A DNA stretch of 19,560 nucleotides from an uncultured Chitinophagaceae bacterium (GCA_946885665.1 CAMPGT010000040.1:1-19560), one strand, 5' to 3'. Counted from the stretch's first letter, positions 1-8,284 are shown. Program-made: numbers and translations. Notes: generated from the sequence alone by a model not told the origin.

Positions 1-311
1 AGTGCCCTCTCCACTTTCCGCGGGGGTGGCGGCGCAGGTGGTGGAGGGGGAGGTGGCTCCTCCTTCTGCTGTTGTATATCTTCCAGTTGCACTTCCTGCA
101 CAACAACCGCTTTCTCGCTATCAGAAGACTTTATGGTGCCGGCAATAAAATAGCCTACCATCAAAAGGACAAACAGCGCAACCATCGAAACGATGGCAGC
201 CACCAACCTCTTGTTGTACGTCTTCCTCAGCTCGTACGCGCCGTACTCTTTGTTCCTTCCCTCGAATATGATATCGAGTACGTCGGCGGTGAGAATTTTG
301 TTAGCTTCCAT
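1..311 (-). CDS. tonB: TonB-family energy transducer, N-terminal part (cut by left edge)
   Basis: TonB couples the inner-membrane proton motor ExbB/ExbD to outer-membrane TonB-dependent receptors. Only the first 103 codons are in the window. Seen: a cytoplasmic start with the EGRNKEYGAYELRK stretch typical of Bacteroidota TonB proteins (about residues 17-30), one membrane segment (about 37-60), then a proline-rich stretch at about 86-97 (seven prolines, Ala, four prolines), the expected start of the periplasm-spanning linker. The C-terminal receptor-binding domain lies beyond the edge. The ATG at 309-311 is chosen because it gives the canonical N-terminus, 42 bp after the upstream exbD. It is the last visible gene of an exbB-exbD-exbD-tonB operon. 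Family is confident; which TonB paralogue is not known. Confidence 0.88.
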   Translation of the reverse strand, partial: MEANKILTADVLDIIFEGRNKEYGAYELRKTYNKRLVAAIVSMVALFVLLMVGYFIAGTIKSSDSEKAVVVQEVQLEDIQQQKEEPPPPPPPAPPPPRKVERA

Positions 312-353
312 TTTTTAGTTTTTTAAATAATATTTTCCACTATATCAATGTGC

Positions 354-926
354 TTACTGTGCCGCAGGCGCTGCGGCTGCGGCGCCCGGCATGGGCCCGC
401 CACTTTCTGTAGCCTTGATCATTTGCAGCTCGATAGGAAAAAGATCCACAAGCGCACGGCGTTTTACATCATTGATCGTCATTTCGTCAAGAATATCAAC
501 TACATTTTTGTAAGTAGATTCAGGACCGGGTTTGATCACCACTACAAAATCTTCCGGATCGGTTGATTTCTTCTTGTTAATGATAATATCCCTGATCTCC
601 TTGAAATTGGTCGATTTAAAATTCTTTCCAGTCGGATCGAGCGTACCCTCGTAATAATAGATCGTATTGTCTTTGCTCAGCAAAATGCTCAGCGCACCCG
701 ATTCCTTGATCTTGTTCTGCTCCTCGGGTTTGTCAACGTCCTTAGGGAGGAACAATCTCATGGCCGTCGGCTGGCTCATCGTTGTCGTGAATATAAAGAA
801 GGTGATGAGCAGAAAACCCAGATCCACCATCGGTGTCAGGTCGACACGCGTGGAAAGCTTCTTGGACTTCTTGACGCCTGGCCCCTTTTTATGTTTTCCA
901 CCTCCTGAGGTGTCCATTTCTGCCAT
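354..926 (-). CDS. exbD: ExbD/TolR-family biopolymer transport protein (second copy)
   Basis: A 190-residue ExbD-type subunit of the TonB motor. Seen: a Lys-rich cytoplasmic N-terminus, a single membrane helix at about 30-51 beginning with the family motif DLTPMVDLGFLL, and a periplasmic domain to about 165. D35 matches the proton-carrying aspartate of ExbD (D25 in E. coli). The C-terminal tail is rich in Ala, Gly and Pro (last 15 or so residues), which is low-complexity and probably disordered. It follows the first exbD by 25 bp and precedes tonB by 42 bp, so the genes are probably cotranscribed. Two tandem, diverged exbD genes are usual in Bacteroidota, so this is not a recent duplication. 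Confidence 0.92.
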   Translation of the reverse strand: MAEMDTSGGGKHKKGPGVKKSKKLSTRVDLTPMVDLGFLLITFFIFTTTMSQPTAMRLFLPKDVDKPEEQNKIKESGALSILLSKDNTIYYYEGTLDPTGKNFKSTNFKEIRDIIINKKKSTDPEDFVVVIKPGPESTYKNVVDILDEMTINDVKRRALVDLFPIELQMIKATESGGPMPGAAAAAPAAQ

Positions 927-951
927 AAAAAAAATTTTAGCGGTTATTTAA

Positions 952-1617
952 TCATTGTTCGGTAGCTGCCTGGCTTCCCTGCAATTTTCTGAACAGGTCA
1001 GTTCCCGGCGGCACACCTTCCGGATCAGTGATCATGTCGAACTTCATTTCGTCATTTCTCTTGAAGGCATCCAGCACTCCTTTGAACGATGCATACTTCG
1101 CCTGGTTGTCGCCCTTCACCATCAGGTTCATCTTCTTACCCTGATAGGCTTCTTTCGTGGCACGTACCCACAGTTGCAGCTCGTTGTTAGCCGAATCGAC
1201 CGGGATGCCGGGCTTTTCGATATGCGACAGTTGCTCTGCCGATTTTTGCAGCCACGACTTCAACTGGCTGAAGGGAACGCCTACGAAAGACCCTGCCCTC
1301 AGGAACCCTCTCTTCTCTGCATCGGTGAGGTTCAACGCCTTCTGATCGTTAATGAAGTCTATAACCGTCTGCTTTTCTTCCATGGCATCGTCCGAAATGG
1401 AGAAATATATCTTTCCATTATTATCCATGGTCACCAGCACCACATCCTTCTGTTCGGCCACTTTCGTGGACACTGATTTTGGTGTGACCACCGACAACGC
1501 CTCAGGCGGTTTGAACTTGGTAGTCAATATGAAAAAGGACAACAGCAGAAAAGCCACGTCACACATCGCCGTCATATCTACTGAAGTACTTTTCCTTGGT
1601 AGCTTAACTTTTGGCAT
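952..1617 (-). CDS. exbD: ExbD/TolR-family biopolymer transport protein (first copy)
   Basis: A 221-residue ExbD-type protein, longer than the about 140 residues of E. coli ExbD. Seen: a short basic N-terminus, the motif STSVDMTAMCDVAFLLLSFF at about 10-29, in which D20 corresponds to the proton-carrying aspartate, one membrane helix (about 18-33), then a periplasmic region containing an apparent insertion (about residues 85-140) before the usual ExbD strand-helix ending. It lies 77 bp after exbB and 25 bp before the second exbD. It differs greatly from that neighbour, which suggests two distinct subunits, perhaps forming a heterodimer in the motor. Heterodimer formation is inference. Confidence 0.92.
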   Translation of the reverse strand: MPKVKLPRKSTSVDMTAMCDVAFLLLSFFILTTKFKPPEALSVVTPKSVSTKVAEQKDVVLVTMDNNGKIYFSISDDAMEEKQTVIDFINDQKALNLTDAEKRGFLRAGSFVGVPFSQLKSWLQKSAEQLSHIEKPGIPVDSANNELQLWVRATKEAYQGKKMNLMVKGDNQAKYASFKGVLDAFKRNDEMKFDMITDPEGVPPGTDLFRKLQGSQAATEQ

Positions 1618-1665
1618 GATTCAGTATTTCTTGTTCTTTGTTAGATGTTTTCTTGGCCCATTTCC

Positions 1666-1689
1666 ATAACGCGGCGCGTTATTTTTTTT
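1666..1689 (+). terminator. Perfect 8-bp inverted repeat with T-tract between exbB and exbD
   Basis: ATAACGCG, one G, then CGCGTTAT, followed by eight T (1682-1689). Read on the plus strand this has the form of an intrinsic terminator (about 6-bp stem, 5-base loop, U-run), but every gene here is on the minus strand. On the minus-strand transcript it would be a stem-loop just after the exbB stop, preceded by an A-run. It could therefore stop antisense transcription or protect the exbB 3' end within the operon. The structure is seen; the role is inference. Confidence 0.45.
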
Positions 1690-1694
1690 GCTGC

Positions 1695-2558
1695 TTATTT
1701 GTACAGGGAAGCAAAGCTCTGGGTCAAAGTGAATCCTGATTCGTCAATACCGTACGTGATCGAGTCGATCTTGGTAGTGAAGATGTTATACATGATGATC
1801 GCCACAGCAGATGTACCGATACCCAGCGCCGTATTGTACAGGGCCTCAGAGATACCTCTCGACAGTTCCGCAGCAGCATTACCACCACCTTCAGCACCAA
1901 GCGACGCAAACGCCGTGATCATACCCAACACCGTTCCGAGCAGACCGAGCAACGTGGCCACCGAAGCAATAGTAGATAGAAACACCAGGTTCTTTTCAAG
2001 CATCGGCAATTCGAGCGCCGTAGCCTCTTCCACCTCTTTCTGTATGTTCAGCACTTTCTGATCGGTATCCAGTTCTGTGTCTCCGATCATCTCCTTGTAC
2101 TTGCGAAGGCCCGCTTTCATTACATTACCTACGCTGCCTTTCTGCCTGTCACACTCTCCAATCGCCTGGTCAACATTCCTGTTGGCGAGATGATACTGCA
2201 CTTTCCTGATGAACTCGGCAATATTACCTTTACCGGTAGCCTTGCTGATCGTAAGGAAGCGCTCAATGACAAACACTACAACAGTAAGGAAATTTGCAAT
2301 AAGGATCGGCACAACTATACCTCCTTCATACATTCTCACAAGACCACCCTTCGGTCCTTTGTGCTGAGGCCAGAACCCGCCGGAAGGGTCAGGCTGAGTA
2401 AAGTTGTCTGGATTACCCAAAATAAACCGCCATATTACGTAACCGGCGATAATACACGCAACAGGTGCTATCCAAGAAACCGAATTGTTCTTTTTGAGGG
2501 GTTGAACTGATGTGCTACTCTTCGAAACAACTGATGCAGTTGGTTTTGTCTCAGCCAT
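1695..2558 (-). CDS. exbB: MotA/TolQ/ExbB-family proton channel protein
   Basis: The ExbB subunit forms the oligomeric channel around ExbD and drives TonB using the proton gradient. The 287-residue product shows a hydrophobic segment at about 28-47, then a soluble loop, a membrane helix at about 80-100, a cytoplasmic domain (about 101-188) and the family's paired helices at about 190-218 and 236-260. The motif TLLGLLGTVLGMITAF (202-217) and the Thr-containing last helix (LYNTALGIGTSAVAI) are the MotA/TolQ/ExbB signature. The extra N-terminal helix and Gly/Pro-rich loop are common in Bacteroidota members. It is the first gene of the operon; the ATG at 2556-2558 has no clear Shine-Dalgarno sequence. 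Confidence 0.95.
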   Translation of the reverse strand: MAETKPTASVVSKSSTSVQPLKKNNSVSWIAPVACIIAGYVIWRFILGNPDNFTQPDPSGGFWPQHKGPKGGLVRMYEGGIVVPILIANFLTVVVFVIERFLTISKATGKGNIAEFIRKVQYHLANRNVDQAIGECDRQKGSVGNVMKAGLRKYKEMIGDTELDTDQKVLNIQKEVEEATALELPMLEKNLVFLSTIASVATLLGLLGTVLGMITAFASLGAEGGGNAAAELSRGISEALYNTALGIGTSAVAIIMYNIFTTKIDSITYGIDESGFTLTQSFASLYK

Positions 2559-2780
2559 GATTTGTTTTTTTAGTGTTTGAAATTTTTACTAATAAAATTT
2601 TAGGTAGAACTTACGCATAGCAATTGTACTGAAAAACTTTTTTACAGGAACAAATTACCGGCAAAAGTTTTTCAAAGGGCACACAATATAAACAATATTC
2701 AAATGTAGCGCGTGAAAAGTACAGGTTTTCCGATTTCGTTATCTTCACCACCCAAGCTATGTTTTTACATTCCTATACTG
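2559..2780. promoter_or_regulatory. Divergent AT-rich spacer between exbB and the metalloprotease
   Basis: This spacer must hold the promoters of both divergent units. On the minus strand TACATTTG (2700-2707) matches the Bacteroidota -7 consensus TAnnTTTG, about 140 bp upstream of exbB, but no TTG was found at the expected -33 spacing, so this is weak. On the plus strand only a near-match, TATGTTTT (2758-2765), is seen close to the protease start. No operator-like repeat is clear apart from AAATTTT/AAAATTT arms near 2580-2602. Confidence 0.3.
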
Positions 2781-5327
2781 ATGAGCCACAATAGAATAAT
2801 TCTGCTAACCGTGGTTAGCAGCCTTTTGTGTATGACATCTGCAATGGGTCAGCATAAAAAAACCGTTCCAGTACAGCGCGATACGTCAAAAACCGTCGTG
2901 CTCACCTCTCCCGCCCAACCCAGGAAAGGACCCAGGCCGTACCGCGACGTAATACCTGACAGCGCCGACACCCGGAAGGGCTTGCTGACGGTGCATCGTG
3001 TTGAAGACAAATGGTTTTTCGAAATCGCCGACTCCCTGCTGTACCGCGACATACTCCTCGTTAACCGCATCGCCAAGGCGCCCGCCAATACCAGGTCCGG
3101 CTTCTTTGGATACGCGGGCGACGAGATCAACCAGAATGTGATCCGGTTCGAGAAGGGCCCTAATAATAAAATATTCCTCCGCACCATTTCCTACGCCGTG
3201 TATGCCCGCGATACCGCCGGCGCCATGTACAGGTCTGTGATGAATTCAAACATCCAGCCAATTTCCGCGGTTTTCGAGATCAAAGCCGCGCCCTCGGATT
3301 CTAATGGAACAGTGATAGATGTAACCGATGTACTGTCTGGCGACAACGAGGTTTTCTTCTTTTCCGGCTCCGTGAAAACGGCGCTAAAACTAGGTGGCCT
3401 TCAGGCAGATAAGTCCTATATCTCCGACATCCGCACCTACCCCATCAACACCGAAATCAGGACCGTTAAAACGTATTCGCGAAGCTCGGGGTCCACGTCA
3501 TCCCTGTCGCGCAGCTTAACGCCACCCTCGGGTGCCAATTCAACTTTCGAGCTCAACAGTTCGATGGTGCTTCTTCCCCGGACATTGATGCGGCCCCGTT
3601 ATTACGACGACCGCGTATCCTATTTTACCACCGAGTACACCGATTTTGACGTTGACCCCCAGGGGGTCAAAGACGTGAGCCTCATTACCCGGTGGCGCCT
3701 CGAACCCAAACCCGAAGACACCACCAAATATAAAAATGGCGAACTGGTTGAACCCGGGAAGCCCATCCTCTTTTATATCGATCCCGCCACCCCGAAGAAG
3801 TGGGTACCCTACCTGATCCAGGGGGTGAACGACTGGCAAAAAGCCTTCGAGAAAGCAGGCTTCAAAAACGCAATCATGGCCAGGGAGGCGCCCACTAACG
3901 AAGAGGATTCCACCTGGAGCCTCGAAGATGCCCGCTATTCGGCGATCGTGTACAAGCCTTCCGATATTCCCAACGCCTCGGGGCCGCACATCCACGATCC
4001 GCGCACCGGCGAAATACTTGAGTCGCACATCAACTGGTACCACAATGTAATGAGCCTGCTGTACCAGTGGTACCTCGTGCAGGCCGGCGTAAATGACGTA
4101 CGCGCCCGCAACCCCGTGTTCAACGATACTTTAATGGGGCAACTGATCAGGTTCGTGTCTTCGCACGAGGTTGGTCACACCCTTGGGTTGCCGCATAATA
4201 TGGGCGCCTCGTTTGCCACCCCCGTTGAAAAGCTGCGCGATAAAAAATGGGTGGAGGCCAATGGCCACACATCTTCCATAATGGATTATGCACGGTTTAA
4301 TTACGTGGCGCAGCCGGAAGACAGCATCAACGAGAAAGGACTGTTTCCGCGCATTGGCGATTACGACCTGTGGGCCATTGAATGGGGATACAGGCGATTT
4401 CCAGGCAAAACAGAAAAAGAAGAAAAGAAAATACTAAATGATTGGGTGAAGAAGCAGGCAGACAACCCGCGGCTGCGCTTCATCCACATGAACAGGACAG
4501 ATCCGCGTGCGCAGTCCGAAGACCTTGGCGACAATGCCATGAAGGCGAGTGAATACGGAATCAAAAATCTAAAAAGCATACTGCCCGTTCTGCCCAATTG
4601 GATAAATATTGAAGGAGAGAATTTTGAAAAGCTGGATAAGATTTACGATGAAGTGGTGAAACAATATTCGAGGTACATGGGCCATGTGATGATGAACATT
4701 GGCGGCATTTATACCGATTCAAAAACCAGCGACCAGCCCGGACCCGTGTACACCGTGGTTCCGAAGAATATTCAACGGTCAGCGATGGCCTTCCTCCAAA
4801 AAAACCTTTTTCAAACGCCGGTGTGGCTGCTCGACAAAAATATTCTGAACGTCACCACCCCGCCTGCATCCGACCCCATCAGCGACCTGCAGGATGACCA
4901 ATTGCGCAGCCTTTTTGAGACGTCGAGGTTGCAGCGGCTGATCTCTTCCGCCAACCGCGAAAAAAATACGTACACGCTTGATGAGTTCATGACCGACCTG
5001 CGAAAAGGAATTTGGTCGGAACTGCCTTCGGGAAAACCGATAGACAATTACAGGCGCAACCTGCAAAAGGCATATGTTGAAAGAATGAGCCGGATAGTGG
5101 ATCCTCCGTCGGGTTCGTCGGGCAGACCAGGCATCACGATATTTATTGGCCCTGCGCTGGAACCCGAAAAATCAGATATAGTTTCTGTGGCAAAGGCGAC
5201 GTTGAGGATGTTAGAAGATGAGATATCGCGCGCGCTGTCTTCGTACAGCGACCGGATGAGCAGGTATCATTTGCAGGATGTGAAGGAGAGGATTGAGGAG
5301 GCGCTGGAGGGGGAGAATGGGGAGTAG
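2781..5327 (+). CDS. Secreted zinc-dependent metalloprotease (DUF5118/DUF5117/DUF4953 type)
   Basis: An 848-residue metzincin-like peptidase. From the ATG at 2781 the first 24 residues form a signal peptide: a short polar start, a hydrophobic core, and a probable cut after Ala-Met-Gly. An upstream in-frame GTG (2712) would add 23 residues that bury this signal, so 2781 is preferred. The zinc motif HEVGHTLGLPH gives ligands H462, H466 and H472 with catalytic E463; the Met-turn SIMDY follows with M501. The N-terminal half fits the DUF5118 and DUF5117 regions and the metal-binding half fits DUF4953. It probably acts in the periplasm or outside the cell; no lipobox is seen (the residues before Cys17 do not fit). 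The substrate is unknown. The stop codon TAG is the first triplet of a repeat unit (TAGGCAA). The gene stands alone, divergent from exbB. Confidence 0.9.
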   Translation: MSHNRIILLTVVSSLLCMTSAMGQHKKTVPVQRDTSKTVVLTSPAQPRKGPRPYRDVIPDSADTRKGLLTVHRVEDKWFFEIADSLLYRDILLVNRIAKAPANTRSGFFGYAGDEINQNVIRFEKGPNNKIFLRTISYAVYARDTAGAMYRSVMNSNIQPISAVFEIKAAPSDSNGTVIDVTDVLSGDNEVFFFSGSVKTALKLGGLQADKSYISDIRTYPINTEIRTVKTYSRSSGSTSSLSRSLTPPSGANSTFELNSSMVLLPRTLMRPRYYDDRVSYFTTEYTDFDVDPQGVKDVSLITRWRLEPKPEDTTKYKNGELVEPGKPILFYIDPATPKKWVPYLIQGVNDWQKAFEKAGFKNAIMAREAPTNEEDSTWSLEDARYSAIVYKPSDIPNASGPHIHDPRTGEILESHINWYHNVMSLLYQWYLVQAGVNDVRARNPVFNDTLMGQLIRFVSSHEVGHTLGLPHNMGASFATPVEKLRDKKWVEANGHTSSIMDYARFNYVAQPEDSINEKGLFPRIGDYDLWAIEWGYRRFPGKTEKEEKKILNDWVKKQADNPRLRFIHMNRTDPRAQSEDLGDNAMKASEYGIKNLKSILPVLPNWINIEGENFEKLDKIYDEVVKQYSRYMGHVMMNIGGIYTDSKTSDQPGPVYTVVPKNIQRSAMAFLQKNLFQTPVWLLDKNILNVTTPPASDPISDLQDDQLRSLFETSRLQRLISSANREKNTYTLDEFMTDLRKGIWSELPSGKPIDNYRRNLQKAYVERMSRIVDPPSGSSGRPGITIFIGPALEPEKSDIVSVAKATLRMLEDEISRALSSYSDRMSRYHLQDVKERIEEALEGENGE

Positions 5328-5340
5328 GCAATAGGGCAAT
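5325..5340 (+). repeat. Short GGCAATAGG-type heptad tract at the protease stop codon
   Basis: TAGGCAATAGGGCAAT begins with the protease TAG stop codon and continues as one 7-base and one roughly 8-base unit. It is the inverted partner of the ATTGCCC/ATTGCCT array at 5496-5526, 155 bp away. It is a short tract, so it is supported mainly by that partner. The DNA from here to 5391 is otherwise plain and AT-rich, apart from ATGTTG/CAACAT arms (5344-5366). Confidence 0.5.
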
Positions 5341-5391
5341 GTAATGTTGCTTATTTACAACAACATCTTAAATGCTGAATACCCATCAGCG

Positions 5392-5473
5392 GTCCACCCC
5401 CGGGCGCTTCGCGCCACCCCCGCCAGCGGGGGATATTAGGGCTCATCTTATTCAGTCCACCTGCCAGCGGGGA
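5392..5473 (+). repeat. GC-rich composite hairpin element, copy 1
   Basis: The first core (5392-5433) starts GTCCACCCCC and contains two hairpins, GGCGC-TTC-GCGCC and CCCCCGC-CA-GCGGGGG. It has one extra G before GGCGC compared with the other two copies. A degenerate half copy, ending GCCAGCGGGGA, follows at 5455-5473 after about 21 bp. It lies between two convergent genes, where the stable stems could act as a two-way transcription stop, although there is no T-run. Other copies are at 17564 and 19479. Confidence 0.8.
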
Positions 5474-5477
5474 AATT

Positions 5478-5526
5478 CACATCTCACGTCTCACGATTGC
5501 CCATTGCCTATTGCCCATTGCCTATT
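5478..5526. repeat. Seven tandem 7-bp units, two unit families joined
   Basis: Seven consecutive heptads read CACATCT, CACGTCT, CACGATT, GCCCATT, GCCTATT, GCCCATT, GCCTATT. The array switches from the CACGTCT family to the ATTGCCC/ATTGCCT family without losing the 7-bp phase. The minus-strand TAG stop of the permease gene (5522-5524) is inside the last unit. It lacks the unique spacers of a CRISPR array. Confidence 0.8.
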
Positions 5527-6796
5527 CATACCTCAACGCCTCTATCGGATTCAGGCGCGAAGCTTTTAACGCCGGATACAAACCGGCAAGTAACCCAACA
5601 ATCGAACAGATAACGATACCAAGCATCACCCAGTCCCAGGGTACCACGAAACCGGTGTTCAGTATAATGCTGAAACCATTACCGAGAATTACGCCGAGTA
5701 TCACGCCAAACAACGCTCCCATTAAACTGATAATGATCGCCTCGAAAAGAAATTGCTGGCGCACATTGATTTGCTTACCACCAATTGCCTTTACCAATCC
5801 GATTTCTTTCGTTCGTTCGGTTACTGCCACCAGCATGATGTTCATCAACCCGATGGCCGCACCGGTAAGGGTAATAAATCCAATAACAATTGCGGCGCCC
5901 GTCAGGTAACCCAATTGATTCAACAGCATTTCGACAAAGCTGTCGCTTTTATCAATCTCAAAATTTTCCGTTTCTGTTGTATTTAACCTGCGTATCGGTC
6001 TGAACGCGGCGGTGGCCTCGCCTATCGCCGCATCCATATTGCGTATGTCATCCACCTTCACCTGTATCGTGAACGATGAATTTTCATTGGAGTTAAAGAA
6101 GCGCAACACGTTGCGGTATGATGTTACGATCACATTGTCCCAACTAAAGCCGAGCGATGATCCCTTTTCGCCCAGCACGCCCACCACACGGTATGGAATA
6201 TTATTTACACGAATCATCTGCTCGAGCGGCTTCTCAGGATTTTGTCCGAATAGTTTTTTGGCTACGTCGCTGCCGATGAGGCACACGTTGCGGCCGCTGG
6301 ATACATCCAGTTGGTTCAATGCGCGGCCGTATGCAACGGTAAAGCCGTTTTGCTCAACAAAATTTTCGTCGCTGCCGTACACGCGAATAGTGGGGTTCGT
6401 TTTTTTGCTTGCATAGGAAACCACGGCATCGCGCGAGCCGAATATGTTGAGGCAAACGCTTGCAGGAAATTTAAAATTCTCCCTGAAACTTTCGGCCTGC
6501 AGGCGCGTGATGGGTTTACCCGTGTTGGATTGCTTTTCTTTTCGCGCTCCCTTTTCCTGTTTTTTCATTTCGCCGTTGCGGAAGTTTCTCCGGGGTTCCG
6601 TGTAACGAATGGTGAACCCATTGGCGCCCATGGAGGAAAAGCTTTCCATGAATTTCTGCTGCATGGCCGTAAGCGCCGTTTTGATGCCCACAAGCGCCAT
6701 GATGCCAAAGGCGATGATTGAGACGGTTAAACCTGTCCGGAGCCGGTTGGCCCTCACCGTGCGGAAAGACATCATCAACGTGTCGCGGAAGTTCAT
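5522..6796 (-). CDS. ABC transporter permease, MacB/FtsX type
   Basis: A 424-residue permease. Seen: one membrane helix at about 21-42 after an amphipathic start (MNFRDTLMMSFRTVRANRLR), a large periplasmic MacB-type domain (about 43-293), and three C-terminal helices (about 295-325, 351-378, 388-410) forming the FtsX domain. The cytoplasmic loop TERTKEIGLVKAIGG (326-340) is the usual ATPase-coupling signature, and the ending YPALKASRLNPIEALRYE is typical of MacB permeases. The periplasmic part has a basic low-complexity stretch at about 67-94. The ATG at 6796 is chosen; an upstream TTG (6829) lies inside a repeat. The ATPase partner gene is not adjacent in the window. Such proteins move lipoproteins, peptides or drugs across the envelope; the cargo here is unknown. 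Its stop codon lies in a heptad array. Confidence 0.88.
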   Translation of the reverse strand: MNFRDTLMMSFRTVRANRLRTGLTVSIIAFGIMALVGIKTALTAMQQKFMESFSSMGANGFTIRYTEPRRNFRNGEMKKQEKGARKEKQSNTGKPITRLQAESFRENFKFPASVCLNIFGSRDAVVSYASKKTNPTIRVYGSDENFVEQNGFTVAYGRALNQLDVSSGRNVCLIGSDVAKKLFGQNPEKPLEQMIRVNNIPYRVVGVLGEKGSSLGFSWDNVIVTSYRNVLRFFNSNENSSFTIQVKVDDIRNMDAAIGEATAAFRPIRRLNTTETENFEIDKSDSFVEMLLNQLGYLTGAAIVIGFITLTGAAIGLMNIMLVAVTERTKEIGLVKAIGGKQINVRQQFLFEAIIISLMGALFGVILGVILGNGFSIILNTGFVVPWDWVMLGIVICSIVGLLAGLYPALKASRLNPIEALRYE

Positions 6797-6822
6797 GATT
6801 AAAGTTATGAAGAAGGGGAGAA

Positions 6823-6888
6823 ACGGCAATCGGCAATAGGCAATGGTGATTTAAAGATTTATTGCCGTTCACCGCTTGCCGTTTACCG
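6823..6888. repeat. Inverted pair of heptad blocks between nuoN and the permease
   Basis: Four 7-base units on the left (6823-6850: ACGGCAA, TCGGCAA, TAGGCAA, TGGTGAT) face four on the right (6861-6888: ATTGCCG, TTCACCG, CTTGCCG, TTTACCG) across a 10-base AT spacer. The right block reversed reads as the same CGGYRAN pattern, so the two can pair as a long imperfect stem; ACGGCAAT and ATTGCCGT pair perfectly over 8 bp. It lies downstream of nuoN and 27 bp upstream of the permease start, so it may end or process the nuo transcript. Role inferred. Confidence 0.7.
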
Positions 6889-6904
6889 GACTAAAGTTTT
6901 AAAT

Positions 6905-8284
6905 CTAAAAGAAATAATACAGCTTCTCAATCAGCCACTGCGGAAATATGCCCAGCAAAACAATGAACACCGCCGTAAGCACCAGCAGCGCCTTGAAACC
7001 GGGACCGCTGTGTATTTCCTGTTTTTCGCCATCCCTGAAATACATCGCCTGGATAACGCGGAAATAATAGTAAACGCTCACCGCCGCGCATAAAATGCCT
7101 ACAACCACCAACCAAAATAAAGTTCCCGTTCTGATCACCGCCGACAGCATGTAAAATTTCGCCATGAAGCCGGCAGTAGCAGGGATGCCGGCAAGCGACA
7201 ACATAAATATCGCATTGGCCGCCGCCAGCGTTGGGTGATGTTTTGCCATGCCATTGTAACCCTGGTAAGTATAATCTTTCATTCTGACGAGGATAGCAAA
7301 AGCGCCAATTGTTGCCAGGCAATAAGCCGCGGTGTAATAAATAATGCCTTCCAGCGCGGTGCCGTTGAGCGCTACAACCGCAAGCATCATGAAGCCTGCC
7401 TGCGAAATACTCGAATACGCCAACATTCTTTTCACGCTTTGCTGGAACACAGCAGTAATGTTTCCGATAAACAACGTAGCAGCCGCAATGATGGCAACAA
7501 TCAACTGCCATTCGCCCTGCAGGTCCGAAAAAGAGCCGCGGAAGAGCCTTATGAAAGCAACAAAGCCGGCCACTTTAACGATGGTGGCCATAAAGGAAGT
7601 AAAAACTCCCGGGGCACCGTCATATACATCGGGCGTCCAGAAATGAAATGGCGCAGCCGATACTTTGAAGGCCATCGAAAACATCAGCAGCAGCAGTCCC
7701 GCCGACATCATCGGCGTGAGCACCTCGTTCTTGCTGCCGATAACGCTCATGTCGAAGCTTCCCTTGGATCCGTAAACGAGTGCGATGCCCATCAGCATCA
7801 ACCCTGTGGAAAATGCGCCCATCAGGAAATATTTGAGAGAGGCCTCGTTGCTTTTGAGGTTCCTCCGGTCGCTACCAGTAAGTATATATAGAGGGATCGA
7901 AATGATCTCGATGCCGAGGAATAGCATCAACAGTGTATTGAACGATGAAGCGATCACAACACCCGCCAGGATGAAAAAAAGCAGCGCATAGTAATCCGGT
8001 ACATTGTTGCCCACCTTTTCAATGTCTTTGCCCGAAAGCAAAAAGTAGAGCAGCATCAACGCAAATACAACGGTAATGAACAGCAGCGAAAAGCTGTCCA
8101 TGACGAGCATGTTGCGTGTATTGAAAGGGAAAAAGATATGGCCGGCGATTTCAAGGAGGGTGGAAATTAGCAGGACGACGATGCCCAGCACAGCCAATAT
8201 ACGCACAGGCGTTTGCCGTTTCGTAAAAATACCGCTGAACATCATGATCACTCCCCAGATAGGCGCCAGTACAATTGCATTCAT
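6905..8284 (-). CDS. nuoN: NADH-quinone oxidoreductase subunit N
   Basis: NuoN is one of the three antiporter-like proton-pumping subunits of complex I in the inner membrane. The 459-residue product is a multi-spanning (about 14 helix) protein of normal length. Key charges expected for the pump are present: E126 in LFLGIEIISIPLY (E133 in E. coli), K207 in MAFKVSAAPFHFWTPD (K217) and K237 (K247). It is the last gene of the nuo run, 29 bp after nuoM, and ends 16 bp before an inverted heptad pair that may mark the operon end. A 7-bp inverted repeat (CATCCGT/ACGGATG) joins the nuoM end to this start codon. Assignment as N rather than L or M rests on position, length and the FHFWTPDVYDGAP motif. 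Confidence 0.97.
   Translation of the reverse strand: MNAIVLAPIWGVIMMFSGIFTKRQTPVRILAVLGIVVLLISTLLEIAGHIFFPFNTRNMLVMDSFSLLFITVVFALMLLYFLLSGKDIEKVGNNVPDYYALLFFILAGVVIASSFNTLLMLFLGIEIISIPLYILTGSDRRNLKSNEASLKYFLMGAFSTGLMLMGIALVYGSKGSFDMSVIGSKNEVLTPMMSAGLLLLMFSMAFKVSAAPFHFWTPDVYDGAPGVFTSFMATIVKVAGFVAFIRLFRGSFSDLQGEWQLIVAIIAAATLFIGNITAVFQQSVKRMLAYSSISQAGFMMLAVVALNGTALEGIIYYTAAYCLATIGAFAILVRMKDYTYQGYNGMAKHHPTLAAANAIFMLSLAGIPATAGFMAKFYMLSAVIRTGTLFWLVVVGILCAAVSVYYYFRVIQAMYFRDGEKQEIHSGPGFKALLVLTAVFIVLLGIFPQWLIEKLYYFF

Noticed and set aside
2712..2780. GTG start for the metalloprotease
   Set aside because: It would place 23 extra residues before a good signal peptide; the ATG at 2781 is more natural.
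5392..5433. Rho-independent terminator
   Set aside because: The stems are strong, but there is no T-run after them and other copies lie inside the nuo operon, so a simple terminator is not supported.
6797..6829. TTG start for the permease
   Set aside because: The TTG is within a heptad repeat; the ATG at 6796 gives the typical N-terminus.
7235..7891. 218-codon open frame on the plus strand opposite nuoN
   Set aside because: His/Arg/Gln-rich shadow composition with no known motif, covering conserved nuoN.
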